A stretch of DNA of 64,000 nucleotides from an uncultured bacterium (GCA_903826575.1 CAIKEU010000085.1:31037-95036); one strand, 5' to 3'. Shown: positions 9,397-18,694, numbered from the stretch's first letter. The notes: generated by a model not told the origin, from the sequence alone. Program-made: numbers and translations.

Positions 9397-10173
9397 TTAG
9401 CGGCAGGCGAGCTCGACGGTGCCGAGCCGGTCGAAGCGGGCAACGACGGTATCTCCGGGGGCGACGGGGATGGCTTCTGTGAGCGCTCCGGCCATAACTA
9501 CTTGACCTTTAGTCAAGCCGCGCCCACGACGTGCCAGCTCACGTACGAGCCAGGCCACTGAGGCGGCCGGGTGGCCAAGTACTGCGGCCCCCGCAGCCGT
9601 GGCGATGAGCTCGCCGTTCTTCTCAAAGACACATCCGGTGAGACGTAGGTCGATACCTTTGGGGTCGATGTAGGTGCCGCCCAAGGTGAAGGCGGCCGAC
9701 GAGGCGTTGTCAGCAACGACGTCATTGAATGTGAACGCGTACCCGGTGAAGCGTGAATCAAGTACGTCGATAGCGCCAAAAACGGCCTCAGTCGCGGCCA
9801 GAACATGAGCGGCCGTGACGTCAGGCCCCTCAAGATCTCGGTTGATAAGGAACGCGATCTCAGGCTCGCAGCGCGGTTGGATAAATCGACCACACTCGAC
9901 GCTCTGCCCAACATCGATCTGCATGTCGTCGGTGAGCCAACCAAAGAGTGGTTGATCGACTTTCATCTGACGCTGTTTGGCTACGCTGGTGAGGCCAAGC
10001 TTGGCACCCACGACCTTAGCGCCGGAATCTACGCGGGCGTAGACAACTGCGTCTTGAACCGTCAGTGCCTCGTCGATGGTGAGATCTGGCCAGGTGTTAG
10101 TCAGCGGTTCAGTCGCGGTGCGATTGCGCACGGCGCTGAGTAGACGTTCAGCGATTGGGGCGATGTCGTTCAT
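9397..10173 (-). CDS. 4-oxalocrotonate decarboxylase (or 2-oxopent-4-enoate hydratase)
   Basis: Protein of 258 residues in the hydratase/decarboxylase (fumarylacetoacetase-like) family. Metal-binding elements include CEPEIAF near residue 105 and a following Glu/Asp pair. Two members are in this operon: this one next to the tautomerase and another at 12132-12920 next to acetaldehyde dehydrogenase. In meta operons the decarboxylase (DmpH) usually sits beside the tautomerase and the hydratase (DmpE) beside the dehydrogenase-aldolase pair, so I favour decarboxylase here. The family does not separate the two activities by simple motifs. It overlaps the aldolase gene by ATGA. Confidence 0.8.
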   Translation of the reverse strand: MNDIAPIAERLLSAVRNRTATEPLTNTWPDLTIDEALTVQDAVVYARVDSGAKVVGAKLGLTSVAKQRQMKVDQPLFGWLTDDMQIDVGQSVECGRFIQPRCEPEIAFLINRDLEGPDVTAAHVLAATEAVFGAIDVLDSRFTGYAFTFNDVVADNASSAAFTLGGTYIDPKGIDLRLTGCVFEKNGELIATAAGAAVLGHPAASVAWLVRELARRGRGLTKGQVVMAGALTEAIPVAPGDTVVARFDRLGTVELACR

Positions 10174-11219
10174 GACGTTCCCTCCATCGCAGCATGCTTG
10201 CGAGCAAGTTCGACTGCGACATCGATAATCATGTCCTCTTGGCCACCCACTGCTTTGCGGGCACCGAGTTCGAGCAGAATCTCTGCCTGTGACACGCCGT
10301 AGCGTTCGGCGGCCTTTTGCGCGTGCAGAAGGAAAGAGCCATAGACACCTGCGTAGCCGAGGAGCAGACCTGCACGGTCTACAACCTGAGCACGTGGCAT
10401 GAGCGGACGCGTGATTTCTTCGGCAACGTCCATGAGTGCCAGTGGATTGACGCCACTGTTGATGCCGTTCTTCTCGCAGACCGCGGCCAGAATCTCCGTT
10501 GGGCAGTTACCAGCGCCGGCACCCAGCCCTGCACTGGTTCCGTCAAGGTTCCGGGCACCTTCTTCGTAAGCGGCTATCGAGTTTGCCACGGCAAGTTGGA
10601 GATTTTGGTGGGCGTGCACGCCGAGTGGAACGTTGATTCCACCTACAATTTCGGCGACGCGTGCGCGGACTTCATTTGTCGTCATGGCCCCGGCCGAGTC
10701 GGCGATGTAAATCGTGTCAGCGCCGTACGACTCAAGTAGTCGGGCCTGTTGGAGCAATCCCTCGGGAGTATTCATGTGGGACATCATCAAGAAGCCCACC
10801 GCTTCCATCCCGAGATCATGGGCGATCTTGATATGTTGCTCAGTGATGTCAGCCTCGGTGCAATGCACCGCAATGCGAGCCACGCCAACGCCGAGATCAC
10901 GAACGCGACGTAGATCGTCGACCGTGCCGATCCCTGGCACTAGTAGGCAGGCGATCTGCGCATTCGTTGTCGCGTTGACTGCGGCTTCTATGAGCTCGAG
11001 TTCGTTAACCTTGCTGAATCCGTAGTTGAAGGACGATCCACCAAGGCCGTCGCCGTGCGCTACCTCAATGACCTGTACGCCGGCGGCGTCGAGCCCACGC
11101 ACGATCGCCTCCACCTGACTAACTTCGTACTGGTGTGAGATGGCATGTGATCCATCGCGCAACGTCGAGTCGATGAGCCGGAAGTCACGTGCGGGAGCTT
11201 CGGTTGCAACGGCGGTCAT
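10170..11219 (-). CDS. dmpG: 4-hydroxy-2-oxovalerate aldolase
   Basis: Cleaves 4-hydroxy-2-oxovalerate to pyruvate and acetaldehyde; 349 residues, the usual length. The HMGL-like TIM barrel begins [17 protein letters not shown] (Arg-Asp-Gly near residue 21) and the metal-binding HAHQN is near residue 201. The neighbouring acylating acetaldehyde dehydrogenase forms a channelling complex with this aldolase in all studied systems, and the two genes overlap by ATGA here. The C-terminal extension typical of DmpG-type aldolases is present. Confidence 0.95.
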   Translation of the reverse strand: MTAVATEAPARDFRLIDSTLRDGSHAISHQYEVSQVEAIVRGLDAAGVQVIEVAHGDGLGGSSFNYGFSKVNELELIEAAVNATTNAQIACLLVPGIGTVDDLRRVRDLGVGVARIAVHCTEADITEQHIKIAHDLGMEAVGFLMMSHMNTPEGLLQQARLLESYGADTIYIADSAGAMTTNEVRARVAEIVGGINVPLGVHAHQNLQLAVANSIAAYEEGARNLDGTSAGLGAGAGNCPTEILAAVCEKNGINSGVNPLALMDVAEEITRPLMPRAQVVDRAGLLLGYAGVYGSFLLHAQKAAERYGVSQAEILLELGARKAVGGQEDMIIDVAVELARKHAAMEGTS

Positions 11220-12121
11220 GCCGATACCTCCTGGTGGGTTGCGATTGCTTCGCCCACGCGAACTGCGGCGGCGGTCATAATGTCGAGATTCCCTGCGTAG
11301 GTTGGTAGGTAGTCGCCGGCTCCCTCAACCTCGAGCAGAACGACGACACGATGCGGCACGACGCCACCAGGTGTGTTGAACGGACCCTCTTCAATAACGG
11401 GCTCCTGCTTGAGGCGGTAGCCCGGCACATACTTGGCCACGTCCGCGACCATGCTGATCACTGATTCGCGGACGGCATCGTGGTCCGTGCCTTCCGGTAG
11501 TGCGCAAAACACGGTGTTGCGCATCAGGATCGGTGGCTCGGCTGGGTTCAAGATGATGATTGCTTTACCGATTTCAGCGCCGCCGATCTCCTCGAGGGCC
11601 TTGGACGTGGTGCGGGTGAATTCGTCAATGTTCTGACGTGTTCCCGGCCCCGCAGATTTCGAGGAAACGGTTGAGACCATCTCTGCGTAAGGCACCCGGG
11701 TAACGCGACTGACCGCAGCAACCATCGGTGTTGTCGCCTGGCCACCACACGTCACCATGTTGACGTTCGGGGCGTCGAGGTGCTCCATCAAGTTCACCGG
11801 TGGAATTACCTTCGGTCCGCGAGCTGCCGGTGTGAGATCCACGGCCGTGATCCCAAGTTCTGCGAGCACCTTGGCATGACGAACGTGCACATAAGCGCTC
11901 GTCGCGTCGAAGACAAGCTTCACCGCATTGGGGTTTTCACTTACCCAATCGATGCCATTGGCTGGTGCCTCGTAGCCAAGCGCACGTGCTCGGGCAAGCC
12001 CGTCACTTTCGGGGTCGATCCCAATGAGGGCAACAAGATCGAGCTGATCCGAACGGCCAAGTTTGTACATCAGGTCGGTTCCGATGTTTCCGGAGCCAAT
12101 GATGGCAACAGGTAATCCCAC
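11216..12121 (-). CDS. dmpF: Acetaldehyde dehydrogenase (acylating)
   Basis: Converts acetaldehyde, CoA and NAD+ to acetyl-CoA; 301 residues. The dinucleotide-binding motif [11 protein letters not shown] begins near residue 7 and the catalytic cysteine is Cys125 in [11 protein letters not shown]. Start is a GTG at 12121, ten bases after the upstream hydratase stop. It is the obligate partner of the aldolase downstream. It completes conversion of the ring carbon skeleton to central metabolites. Confidence 0.95.
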   Translation of the reverse strand: MGLPVAIIGSGNIGTDLMYKLGRSDQLDLVALIGIDPESDGLARARALGYEAPANGIDWVSENPNAVKLVFDATSAYVHVRHAKVLAELGITAVDLTPAARGPKVIPPVNLMEHLDAPNVNMVTCGGQATTPMVAAVSRVTRVPYAEMVSTVSSKSAGPGTRQNIDEFTRTTSKALEEIGGAEIGKAIIILNPAEPPILMRNTVFCALPEGTDHDAVRESVISMVADVAKYVPGYRLKQEPVIEEGPFNTPGGVVPHRVVVLLEVEGAGDYLPTYAGNLDIMTAAAVRVGEAIATHQEVSA

Positions 12122-12131
12122 GATGTTCCTC

Positions 12132-12920
12132 TCAGACGATCCGTGCAGTGACGGGGCCTAGTCGGTCGAACTCTGCTCGATATGTTTCGCCTGCTGTGAT
12201 GGGCACAGCGGCGTGTAGTGCGCCGGTCATGACGATGGATCCGGCCGGAAGTTTCTCGCCGAAGCCAGCCAAGGTTCGTACGAGCCAGGCAACTGCCGCG
12301 GCCGGATCGCCAAGTGCAGCCGCCCCGGCACCCGTCGCGATGACCTCACCGTCGCGCGTGAACACCATGCCCAGTAGACGCAGGTCCACATCAGCAATCG
12401 GGGTGGGCCGACCAGAGATGACGATGGCACCAGATGAGGCCATGTCAGCAACAGTGTCGGGCAGTTTGATCTTCCAATCAGCAACTCGACTATCGACGAG
12501 CTCCATCGCAGCCACGACTCCGTCAGTCGCGCGAATCACGTCAATTGCTGTGCAATCTGGACCTTCCAGATCCGCCCCGAGGGTGAGCGCGATTTCAGCC
12601 TCGAGTCGGGGTGCGATGTAATCGCCGACTGAGATTGCAACGCCATCGCGATTCACATGGCTTGCCATAACTGGCGCGAAGTCGGGAGAGTCGACGTTGA
12701 GCATCTGCTGCATCGGCTTGCTTGTCAGACCGAGTTTGTAGCCGATGATGCGATCGCCGTCAGCAAGGTAACGCCGGACGATGCCCTGCTGGACTAGATA
12801 CCCGTCGGCCATCGTCAAAGACGGGTCGTCCTCAGTAAGTGGGGCAATCGGCACTCGGGTGCTTCGCGCCTCGTAAAGCGCGGCGGCATAGGCGTCTGCA
12901 CGTTCAGCGGACAGGCTCAT
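12132..12920 (-). CDS. 2-oxopent-4-enoate hydratase
   Basis: Second member of the hydratase/decarboxylase family in this operon, 262 residues, containing LEAEIAL near residue 107 with the metal-binding Glu pattern. Position beside the acetaldehyde dehydrogenase and aldolase suggests the hydratase DmpE, which makes 4-hydroxy-2-oxovalerate; the decarboxylase assignment cannot be excluded. The start at 12920 (MSLSAERAD) is preferred over an upstream ATG at 12953 because AGGAAGG precedes it at good spacing and it forms an ATGA overlap with the regulator gene. Confidence 0.82.
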   Translation of the reverse strand: MSLSAERADAYAAALYEARSTRVPIAPLTEDDPSLTMADGYLVQQGIVRRYLADGDRIIGYKLGLTSKPMQQMLNVDSPDFAPVMASHVNRDGVAISVGDYIAPRLEAEIALTLGADLEGPDCTAIDVIRATDGVVAAMELVDSRVADWKIKLPDTVADMASSGAIVISGRPTPIADVDLRLLGMVFTRDGEVIATGAGAAALGDPAAAVAWLVRTLAGFGEKLPAGSIVMTGALHAAVPITAGETYRAEFDRLGPVTARIV

Positions 12921-13804
12921 CCGGATCCTTCCTGACGGGGAGAGTCGCGCCAACCGAGTCGACGGCTGATCGCAGCCGCCGCTTCGACGACGTGTCGGTT
13001 AAATCGACGAAGACTTGCTCCGTCGAGTCTTTGAATGGGGCCAGCTACGGAAAGCGCGGCGACGACATTTCCGCGGAAGTCTCGAATCGGCGCGGCAATC
13101 GACGCGAGGCCGATCTCTGATTCGTTTACGTTCTCCGCATAACCTTGGCGACGCACCTGATCTAGCTGTTGGCGCAGAGTTGCCTGGTCGGACACTGTGT
13201 AGGGCGTTTGCTTCTTCAATTTCCAGCCGTGCAGGGTGGTGTCCAAGTCGGCTGTTGGTAGGTATGCGAGGAGAATTTTTCCTGTCGATGTGCAGTGCGC
13301 ATCATTTCGGTGACCAACCCGGCCAAAGAGGCGGATCGTCTGCGGGCTCTCGCGACGTTCGACGTAGACCACTTCGCGACCATCAAGGACGGCGATCTGA
13401 ATCGTCTCCTGGGTGATGTTGCGAAGTTGATCCATCACCGGGCTCGCCGCAGTGTGAATGTCGAGTGACGCCTGCACATTCGCGCCGAGCTCATGCATGA
13501 TCAGGCCGAGTCGGTAGAGACCGCTTTCTGGATCCTGTTCGAGAAGACGTTCCTCGGTCAAGGTATTGAGTAGGCGATGGGCCGTGCTCTTGCCAATGTC
13601 GAGGCGACGAGATAACTCAGTGACACCCATCTCTCGTTCGCCGCGGCCGAATTCCTTCAAGAGTCGAGCCGCGTTGCTCACACTGGACAGCGTTGAGTGA
13701 GCCCGCTTCGGCTGATCGACCACTTCGTCAAAGTCCGGTGTTTCGGCGCTGACGGATAGTGAGGTGACTATTGGCTCGGTGGCATCAGATTTACGCGCTG
13801 CCAT
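12917..13804 (-). CDS. IclR-family transcriptional regulator
   Basis: Regulator of 295 residues. An unusual N-terminal stretch of about 35 residues precedes the winged helix (LSSVSNAARLLKEF, then ELSRRLDIGKSTAHRLLNTL near residues 62-81). The IclR effector domain follows, with the typical TSTGKILLAYL segment near residue 172. IclR proteins commonly sense aromatic acids or ring-fission products and bind palindromes in divergent promoters. This gene is second in its own operon and so probably autoregulated. The best operator candidates are at 14541-14579. It overlaps the genes on either side by one and four bases. Confidence 0.92.
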   Translation of the reverse strand: MAARKSDATEPIVTSLSVSAETPDFDEVVDQPKRAHSTLSSVSNAARLLKEFGRGEREMGVTELSRRLDIGKSTAHRLLNTLTEERLLEQDPESGLYRLGLIMHELGANVQASLDIHTAASPVMDQLRNITQETIQIAVLDGREVVYVERRESPQTIRLFGRVGHRNDAHCTSTGKILLAYLPTADLDTTLHGWKLKKQTPYTVSDQATLRQQLDQVRRQGYAENVNESEIGLASIAAPIRDFRGNVVAALSVAGPIQRLDGASLRRFNRHVVEAAAAISRRLGWRDSPRQEGSG

Positions 13805-14517
13805 TACGACATCACCGTCCCGCTGCGCGATGGGCGTACAGCGTTTAGGAGCGCTCTGCGGATGGCATCGGTATCTGGGATGGCGTTGTTGGTAAGGGCA
13901 ATGAGCTCATCGTTGTAGGGCGCGATCAACGCGGCCAAACAAGCTTGGGCGTAACGCAGGCCCGCAACATGAGCGCCGGCCATATCGTCCACGAGAGCCT
14001 CTCGCCCTTTGGCGTGCGCCCGGATGGCCTCGAAATCACGAGCGGCCGCAGCATGTGAATGTGCAAGTCCGGTACCAGCGTGCTGGGCGTGATGTGCGTC
14101 CAAGCCTCCGCCGGGCGCGACAGCTAGGTGATAGAGATTCGTACGAATTCCGAGAACACGACGTACATCGTCCTGGCGGGGGCCGTCGCGTTCGTCGAGT
14201 AAGCCAACAGCCGGAAGTACAACGGGATCAACGAATCTCAGGGTCCACGAGATGTCCTCCATGGAGCCGGCGAGCTCGACCTCTTGGCCAGCGGGTGCCG
14301 GCAGACTTTCCACCGTTCCGACGACATGCAGGTAGCTGGTTCCTACAGCTACGACGGTCAGATGATCGGCAGTGATGAGGGGGAGTCGGGCGCGCTCGGC
14401 GAGTGGGAGCAACGCTGCCGCATCGAGATAGGCGCCGTGGACGGCCGCTACATAGTTAGCCAATGCTTGACGCATGGCCTCAGGCGAAGGGCGCTCGGTA
14501 CGGATCTCGTCGCTCAT
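13804..14517 (-). CDS. Unrecognised protein, first gene of meta-pathway operon
   Basis: I do not recognise this family. From the ATG at 14517 (MSDEIRTERP) it is 237 residues, soluble, and rich in Ala and His, with a His-rich stretch (DAHHAQHAGTGLAHSHAAA near residues 141-160) that might bind a metal. Hydrophobic beta-like segments occupy residues 45-105. It is co-transcribed with the IclR gene, overlapping it by one base, and is the promoter-proximal gene, so it is probably abundant when the operon is on. No ribosome binding site is obvious. Roles such as effector sensing or an accessory enzyme step are possible, with no evidence for either. Confidence 0.75.
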   Translation of the reverse strand: MSDEIRTERPSPEAMRQALANYVAAVHGAYLDAAALLPLAERARLPLITADHLTVVAVGTSYLHVVGTVESLPAPAGQEVELAGSMEDISWTLRFVDPVVLPAVGLLDERDGPRQDDVRRVLGIRTNLYHLAVAPGGGLDAHHAQHAGTGLAHSHAAAARDFEAIRAHAKGREALVDDMAGAHVAGLRYAQACLAALIAPYNDELIALTNNAIPDTDAIRRALLNAVRPSRSGTVMS

Positions 14518-14540
14518 GATGAGGATGACGTTAACATTGG

Positions 14541-14559
14541 TGTCCCGCGGATGGGAACA
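14541..14559. promoter_or_regulatory. Operator candidate A in divergent promoter
   Basis: TGTCCCGCGGATGGGAACA is an imperfect palindrome: six-base arms TGTCCC and GGAACA match at five positions. Its centre is exactly 20 bases, two helical turns, from that of site B. Placed between the two divergent operons, it is the likely target of the IclR protein encoded at 12917. Confidence 0.55.
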
Positions 14560-14560
14560 A

Positions 14561-14579
14561 TGGTCCGATATGCGGGACA
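14561..14579. promoter_or_regulatory. Operator candidate B in divergent promoter
   Basis: TGGTCCGATATGCGGGACA has the same length and arm pattern as site A. Together the outer arms form a perfect eight-base inverted repeat, TGTCCCGC (14541-14548) and GCGGGACA (14572-14579). It lies about 72-90 bases upstream of the first dioxygenase start. Confidence 0.55.
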
Positions 14580-14650
14580 AGACGTTCTACCGTTCAGTCA
14601 CTCGGTTACGGCTACGTATATCGAGCCTGACAACCTCGTGGAGGACACGC

Positions 14651-15559
14651 ATGGGGATCCTGCGGCTGTCGCACGTAGATGTAACGGTGGTCGATCTCGA
14701 CCTTGCCGTTGCCTACTACACCGAAGTGATTGGGATGCTCGTCGTTGAGCGCGACGAGAATTCCGTCTACTTGAAGTGCTGGGATGAGCCCGATCACCAT
14801 TCGCTTCGACTCGTTTACGCACCGCGCACGGGCATGGAGCAGATGTCATTCAAGGTGGAGAAAGAAGACGACCTGTCCAATCTTGAAAATGCTGTCGCCA
14901 AATACGGTTTCCCTGTCTCGCGCGTCAGCAAGGGAGAGTCGGTTGGCCAAGGTGAGTCGATTCGATTCGAAACGCCCAGCGGTCACGTCATGGAACTAGT
15001 TCATGACATCGAGCGAGTTGGTCGGCTGAACGGATCGATCAACCCAAAGCCATTTGTCGAAGGCGTGCCGGGTATTGCACCACCGCGCATGGACCACATC
15101 CTTGTCACGGCTGAAGAGGTGAGTGAAGCAAGCAAGTTCTACATGGACGTCCTTGGTTTCCGGCTCACCGAGCAGTTGCTCGATGGTGACGGTCACCAAG
15201 TTGCGACGTGGATGGAGCGTTCACACTCACCGCATGACCTCGCTGTTGTCTCCGGCCCCAATGGTGGACTGCACCACTTCGCCTATTGGCTCGACGATTG
15301 GGATCACGTGCGTAAATCGGCCGATATCCTTGCCTACAACGGGATTTCGATCGATGTTGGTCCAACGCGCCACGGAATTACACGCGGCAACACGATCTAC
15401 TTCTTCGATCCACTGGGCACCCGCAATGAGGTATTCACCGGTGGTTACCGGCCGGATCCAGACTTCCCAACGATCACCTGGACCGAGGACAACATCGGCC
15501 GCGCAGTTTTCTACTACGAGGGTGAACTGAACAACCGCTTCATGAAGGTGCACACCTGA
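14651..15559 (+). CDS. Catechol 2,3-dioxygenase (extradiol, VOC superfamily), copy 1
   Basis: Type I extradiol dioxygenase of 302 residues with two VOC modules. Fe(II) ligands corresponding to XylE His153, His214 and Glu265 are visible as His149, His209 and Glu260; active-site His195, His241 and Tyr250 are also present. It opens catechol or a substituted catechol next to the hydroxyls. The start is set at 14651, where GGAGG lies upstream and the conserved N-terminus (MGILRLSHVDV) begins, although the frame is open to 14474. It overlaps the second copy by one base. Confidence 0.93.
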   Translation: MGILRLSHVDVTVVDLDLAVAYYTEVIGMLVVERDENSVYLKCWDEPDHHSLRLVYAPRTGMEQMSFKVEKEDDLSNLENAVAKYGFPVSRVSKGESVGQGESIRFETPSGHVMELVHDIERVGRLNGSINPKPFVEGVPGIAPPRMDHILVTAEEVSEASKFYMDVLGFRLTEQLLDGDGHQVATWMERSHSPHDLAVVSGPNGGLHHFAYWLDDWDHVRKSADILAYNGISIDVGPTRHGITRGNTIYFFDPLGTRNEVFTGGYRPDPDFPTITWTEDNIGRAVFYYEGELNNRFMKVHT

Positions 15560-16470
15560 TGGGTCTGTTACGGATGTCTCACATCGAGATCATGGTTCCT
15601 GATCTCGAACTGGCTGCGGCTTATTACACCGAGGTTATGGGCCTGTTTGAAACGGGTCGCGCAACTGATCGCGTGTTCTTGAAGTGCTGGGATGAGCAAC
15701 AGCATCACTCAGTGATTCTGACGTTCTCCCCGTCCTATGGCCTCGGCCATATTGGTTGGAAGGCGGAGCACATAGACGACTTGGACTACTACCAAGCTCG
15801 TCTCGAGTCCGCTGGGGTAACAACGAAGCGGCTGGCACAAGACGAATGGGCTCCGGGACATGGTGAGTCGCTTCGCTTTGAGGCGCCAACCGGCCATCAG
15901 ATGGAGATCGTCTACGGAATGCAGCAGGTCGGAAATCTGCTTCCGCTGACGAATCCACCGCCGCGCCCGTTGAACATGGTCGGGGTTGCGCCACCGCGGA
16001 TCGATCACGTTTTCTTAACGGCCGAGGACGTGAACGCGGGCACCGATTTTTATAGCAACGTGCTTGATTTCCACCTCACCGAGCAAGTTCTCGGTGACGA
16101 CGGATTCCAGATCGCCACCTGGATGGAGATCTCGCACTCGAGTCACGACCTGGCGCTTGTCACCGGCCCCGACGGTGGCTTACACCACTTTGCGTTCTGG
16201 GTTGATGACTGGACCGACATCCGCAATGCGGCGGACATCTTGGCTTACCACGGAGTTCGGATCGAAACGAACCCAACTCGGCACGGAGCAACCCGCGGCA
16301 ATTGCATGTACTTCTTTGATCCGGCCGGCCACCGCAATGAGGTGTTCACCGGCGGATACTGGGTCGACCCGGATGAGCCGCCAGTCATTTGGACTGAGGG
16401 TGAAATGGGGCGCGCCCTGTTCTACTACGACGGTGTTGTTAACCAACGATTCTTGACGGTGCACAGCTGA
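15559..16470 (+). CDS. Catechol 2,3-dioxygenase (extradiol, VOC superfamily), copy 2
   Basis: Second extradiol dioxygenase, 303 residues, a tandem paralogue of the preceding gene with similarity along its whole length. Fe(II) ligands His150, His210 and Glu261, plus His196, His242 and Tyr251, are intact, so both copies should be active. The start ATG overlaps the stop of copy 1. Divergence is greatest in the N-terminal module and the linker, suggesting different substrate preference or a functional heteromer, which is inference. Confidence 0.93.
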   Translation: MGLLRMSHIEIMVPDLELAAAYYTEVMGLFETGRATDRVFLKCWDEQQHHSVILTFSPSYGLGHIGWKAEHIDDLDYYQARLESAGVTTKRLAQDEWAPGHGESLRFEAPTGHQMEIVYGMQQVGNLLPLTNPPPRPLNMVGVAPPRIDHVFLTAEDVNAGTDFYSNVLDFHLTEQVLGDDGFQIATWMEISHSSHDLALVTGPDGGLHHFAFWVDDWTDIRNAADILAYHGVRIETNPTRHGATRGNCMYFFDPAGHRNEVFTGGYWVDPDEPPVIWTEGEMGRALFYYDGVVNQRFLTVHS

Positions 16471-17597
16471 TGACTGCCATTGATGAACCGAAGGCGCAAG
16501 CCACCGATAGCGGAGTGGATCTTCCGCGTACCGAGCGCCCCGATGCGCCGGCCTACCTGCAGAAGTACTACGAACGTACGAGTCGTGGGGGCAAATCCCT
16601 TGAGGCTGAAGATCGCTCGTCCAATGACGAAGGTCCGTTGTATCTTCGTCGATTCCGCGAACGTCGTGATGATTCAGCGCTCAGTTCGGATATCGCAACG
16701 TATGACGGACAGGCGCTCAACACTAATAGGGCCTGGGGTGAGGTCACCCGCACTCGCGAGATCATTCCCGAGCGTCGTGAGCAGTCCGCTCAGGTAACGA
16801 CTGACGTCTACTTCGTCCGGCATGGTGAGACGCAGGGTTACTCGACTGAATCGGGGCTAACCCCGCTTGGATCATGGCAGGCTCATCGTCGCGGCCAGGA
16901 GCTGGCCCGCCGGGTTCTCAATGGCCACAAGGTCATCATGGGTTGTGCCGATACCAATCGCGCACGCCAGACCGCAGAGCACCTGCGTCGCGGAATGCTT
17001 GATCAGATCGAACTCTTCGGTCGTGAGGCGGAGGTTGGCGAGATCACCACATATGAAGAGTTCCGCAACTTCCAAGTGAGCACGCCGGAAGGTATGCGTG
17101 ATGTCACGCAGGCCTTCCGCCAGTACCACAAGGAAATGGAGCGCTACCAGCGCATCTCGCAAGGTGATCGTCCACTCTGGCTGGTCGAAGTCGATCGTTT
17201 CTGGGGGATCCAACAGGGTGGCGGTGACCCGATCACCCACTGGCTCACCATGCCCATGCTTTCTTTTGAGCCACCAGTGGCCTGTGTCCGTCGATTCTGG
17301 GCCGGCTTACTTCGGGCCCACTCGGAAACACCCGGCAACTCAATCGTGATCGCTACGCATTCGGGACCAATCCGGGCCTTTGCGACGTGGGCAATGGGAT
17401 ATGACCCAGGTGAGCCGTTCAACACTGAAGCAGTTCGTGTGCGACTTATTGAAGGCGGCAAGACCGCATTAGTTCTCTACCGCAACCGAGTTCAGGAAGT
17501 TACCGTTCCCGATCTTGACCAACTGCCAGACTGGTGGGCAGGCCTTCCTAGCAACGCGGTTCCTCTAACAGTTCGCGAAGATCGGGAGCGTGCATGA
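16470..17597 (+). CDS. Histidine phosphatase (phosphoglycerate-mutase fold) with long N-terminal extension
   Basis: Protein of 375 residues. The first 110 residues are polar, charged and low in hydrophobics, probably disordered. A histidine-phosphatase domain follows, with the nucleophile His118 in YFVRHGET and the second catalytic His297 in IVIATHSGP. It is translationally coupled both to the dioxygenase (one-base overlap) and to the dikinase ATP-grasp subunit (ATGA overlap), so its product is probably needed in step with the kinase. The likely job is hydrolysis of an aryl phosphate made by the dikinase and modified by the oxygenase. A phosphoprotein (SixA-like) phosphatase acting on the dikinase phosphohistidine is the main alternative. 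Confidence 0.85.
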   Translation: MTAIDEPKAQATDSGVDLPRTERPDAPAYLQKYYERTSRGGKSLEAEDRSSNDEGPLYLRRFRERRDDSALSSDIATYDGQALNTNRAWGEVTRTREIIPERREQSAQVTTDVYFVRHGETQGYSTESGLTPLGSWQAHRRGQELARRVLNGHKVIMGCADTNRARQTAEHLRRGMLDQIELFGREAEVGEITTYEEFRNFQVSTPEGMRDVTQAFRQYHKEMERYQRISQGDRPLWLVEVDRFWGIQQGGGDPITHWLTMPMLSFEPPVACVRRFWAGLLRAHSETPGNSIVIATHSGPIRAFATWAMGYDPGEPFNTEAVRVRLIEGGKTALVLYRNRVQEVTVPDLDQLPDWWAGLPSNAVPLTVREDRERA

Positions 17598-18694
17598 GTA
17601 GCACCATTACGTGGTTCGAAAGTTACTGGGCCGGAATCAAGCATGAGATGGGCGGCAAGGCGGCCTCACTCGGTGAGATGACAGGCGCTGGCTTGCCTGT
17701 GCCACCTGGATTTGGAATCAGCACGACGGCGTACCGACGCACCGCGCTGGAAGCTGATCTTGATCAGCAACTTGCCCATCACCTCACTGGCATGGACGTC
17801 AACGACACCGATGATGTGTCGCGTCGCTGTGCCGCCATCCGCGACATCATTCGCACCATGCCGATGCCGGTTGAGGTCGAAGAGGCGATCCGCGCTGGAT
17901 ATCAGGAACTGAGCGCTCGCTCTGGCGTTACAGACGTCCCCGTCGCCGTGCGTTCATCGGCCACGTCAGAAGATTCGCCCGATGCGTCGTTCGCTGGTGA
18001 GCACGACACGTACCTGTGGGTGCGTGGCGGTGACGATGTCATCGACGCCGTTCGACGATGTTGGGCAAGTCTTTTCACAGATCGCGCTACCTGCTACCGC
18101 GTCGAGATGGGGTACGAACATCGCAGCGTCGAAATGTGCGTAGTCATACAGAAGATGGTGCGTCCCACCGCGGCAGGCGTTGCTTTCACGCTCAATCCGA
18201 CCGATGGAGATAGGTCTCAGATTGCCATCGACAGTGCGTGGGGATTTGGTGAAGGTGTTGTCTCCGGCGAGATCACGCCAGACAACTTCCTGATTGACAA
18301 GGTTGTTCGTGAGATCGGCCGACGCGTGGTTTCGGTGAAGGAATGTGAATTCGCGCTGACTGACCACGACACCGTCGAGAAGCGTCTGTTAGACGCAGAT
18401 CGAGCGAGTGCTCCAAGTTTGACCGACGACCAAATCAAGGGCATCGCGGCTCTGGCACGTACAGCCGAGAAGCACTATGGATGTCCCCAAGATATCGAGT
18501 GGGCGGTCGATGCCGACCTACCCGAAGGCCAGAACATCATCCTGCTGCAGGCGCGGCCGGAGACTGTCTGGAGTAAGAAGGCGCCGGCAGCCTCGTCGGT
18601 GGCGAAGAGTGGTGACTTCATGGCCAGCATTGTGTCGACCTTGATGTCCCCGCTGTACAGCCGCAGTTCTGCGGATGGCACGGAAGCGAAGTAG
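17594..18694 (+). CDS. Dikinase ATP-grasp subunit (PEP synthase N-terminal-like, phenylphosphate synthase PpsB-like)
   Basis: Protein of 366 residues equal to the ATP-binding domain of PEP synthase/pyruvate phosphate dikinase. The family signature GGKAASLGEMTGAGLPVPPGF lies at residues 20-40, RSSATSEDSPDASFAGEHDT at 120-139 and GVAFTLNP at 195-202, and LLQARPETVW is near the C-terminus. Neither the phosphohistidine domain nor the PEP/pyruvate barrel is present. In Thauera, phenylphosphate synthase is split in the same way: PpsB holds the ATP-grasp part and PpsA the histidine. Corynebacterium CreHI for 4-cresol is comparable. It would phosphorylate the histidine of the subunit encoded 84 bases downstream. 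Confidence 0.88.
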   Translation: MSSTITWFESYWAGIKHEMGGKAASLGEMTGAGLPVPPGFGISTTAYRRTALEADLDQQLAHHLTGMDVNDTDDVSRRCAAIRDIIRTMPMPVEVEEAIRAGYQELSARSGVTDVPVAVRSSATSEDSPDASFAGEHDTYLWVRGGDDVIDAVRRCWASLFTDRATCYRVEMGYEHRSVEMCVVIQKMVRPTAAGVAFTLNPTDGDRSQIAIDSAWGFGEGVVSGEITPDNFLIDKVVREIGRRVVSVKECEFALTDHDTVEKRLLDADRASAPSLTDDQIKGIAALARTAEKHYGCPQDIEWAVDADLPEGQNIILLQARPETVWSKKAPAASSVAKSGDFMASIVSTLMSPLYSRSSADGTEAK

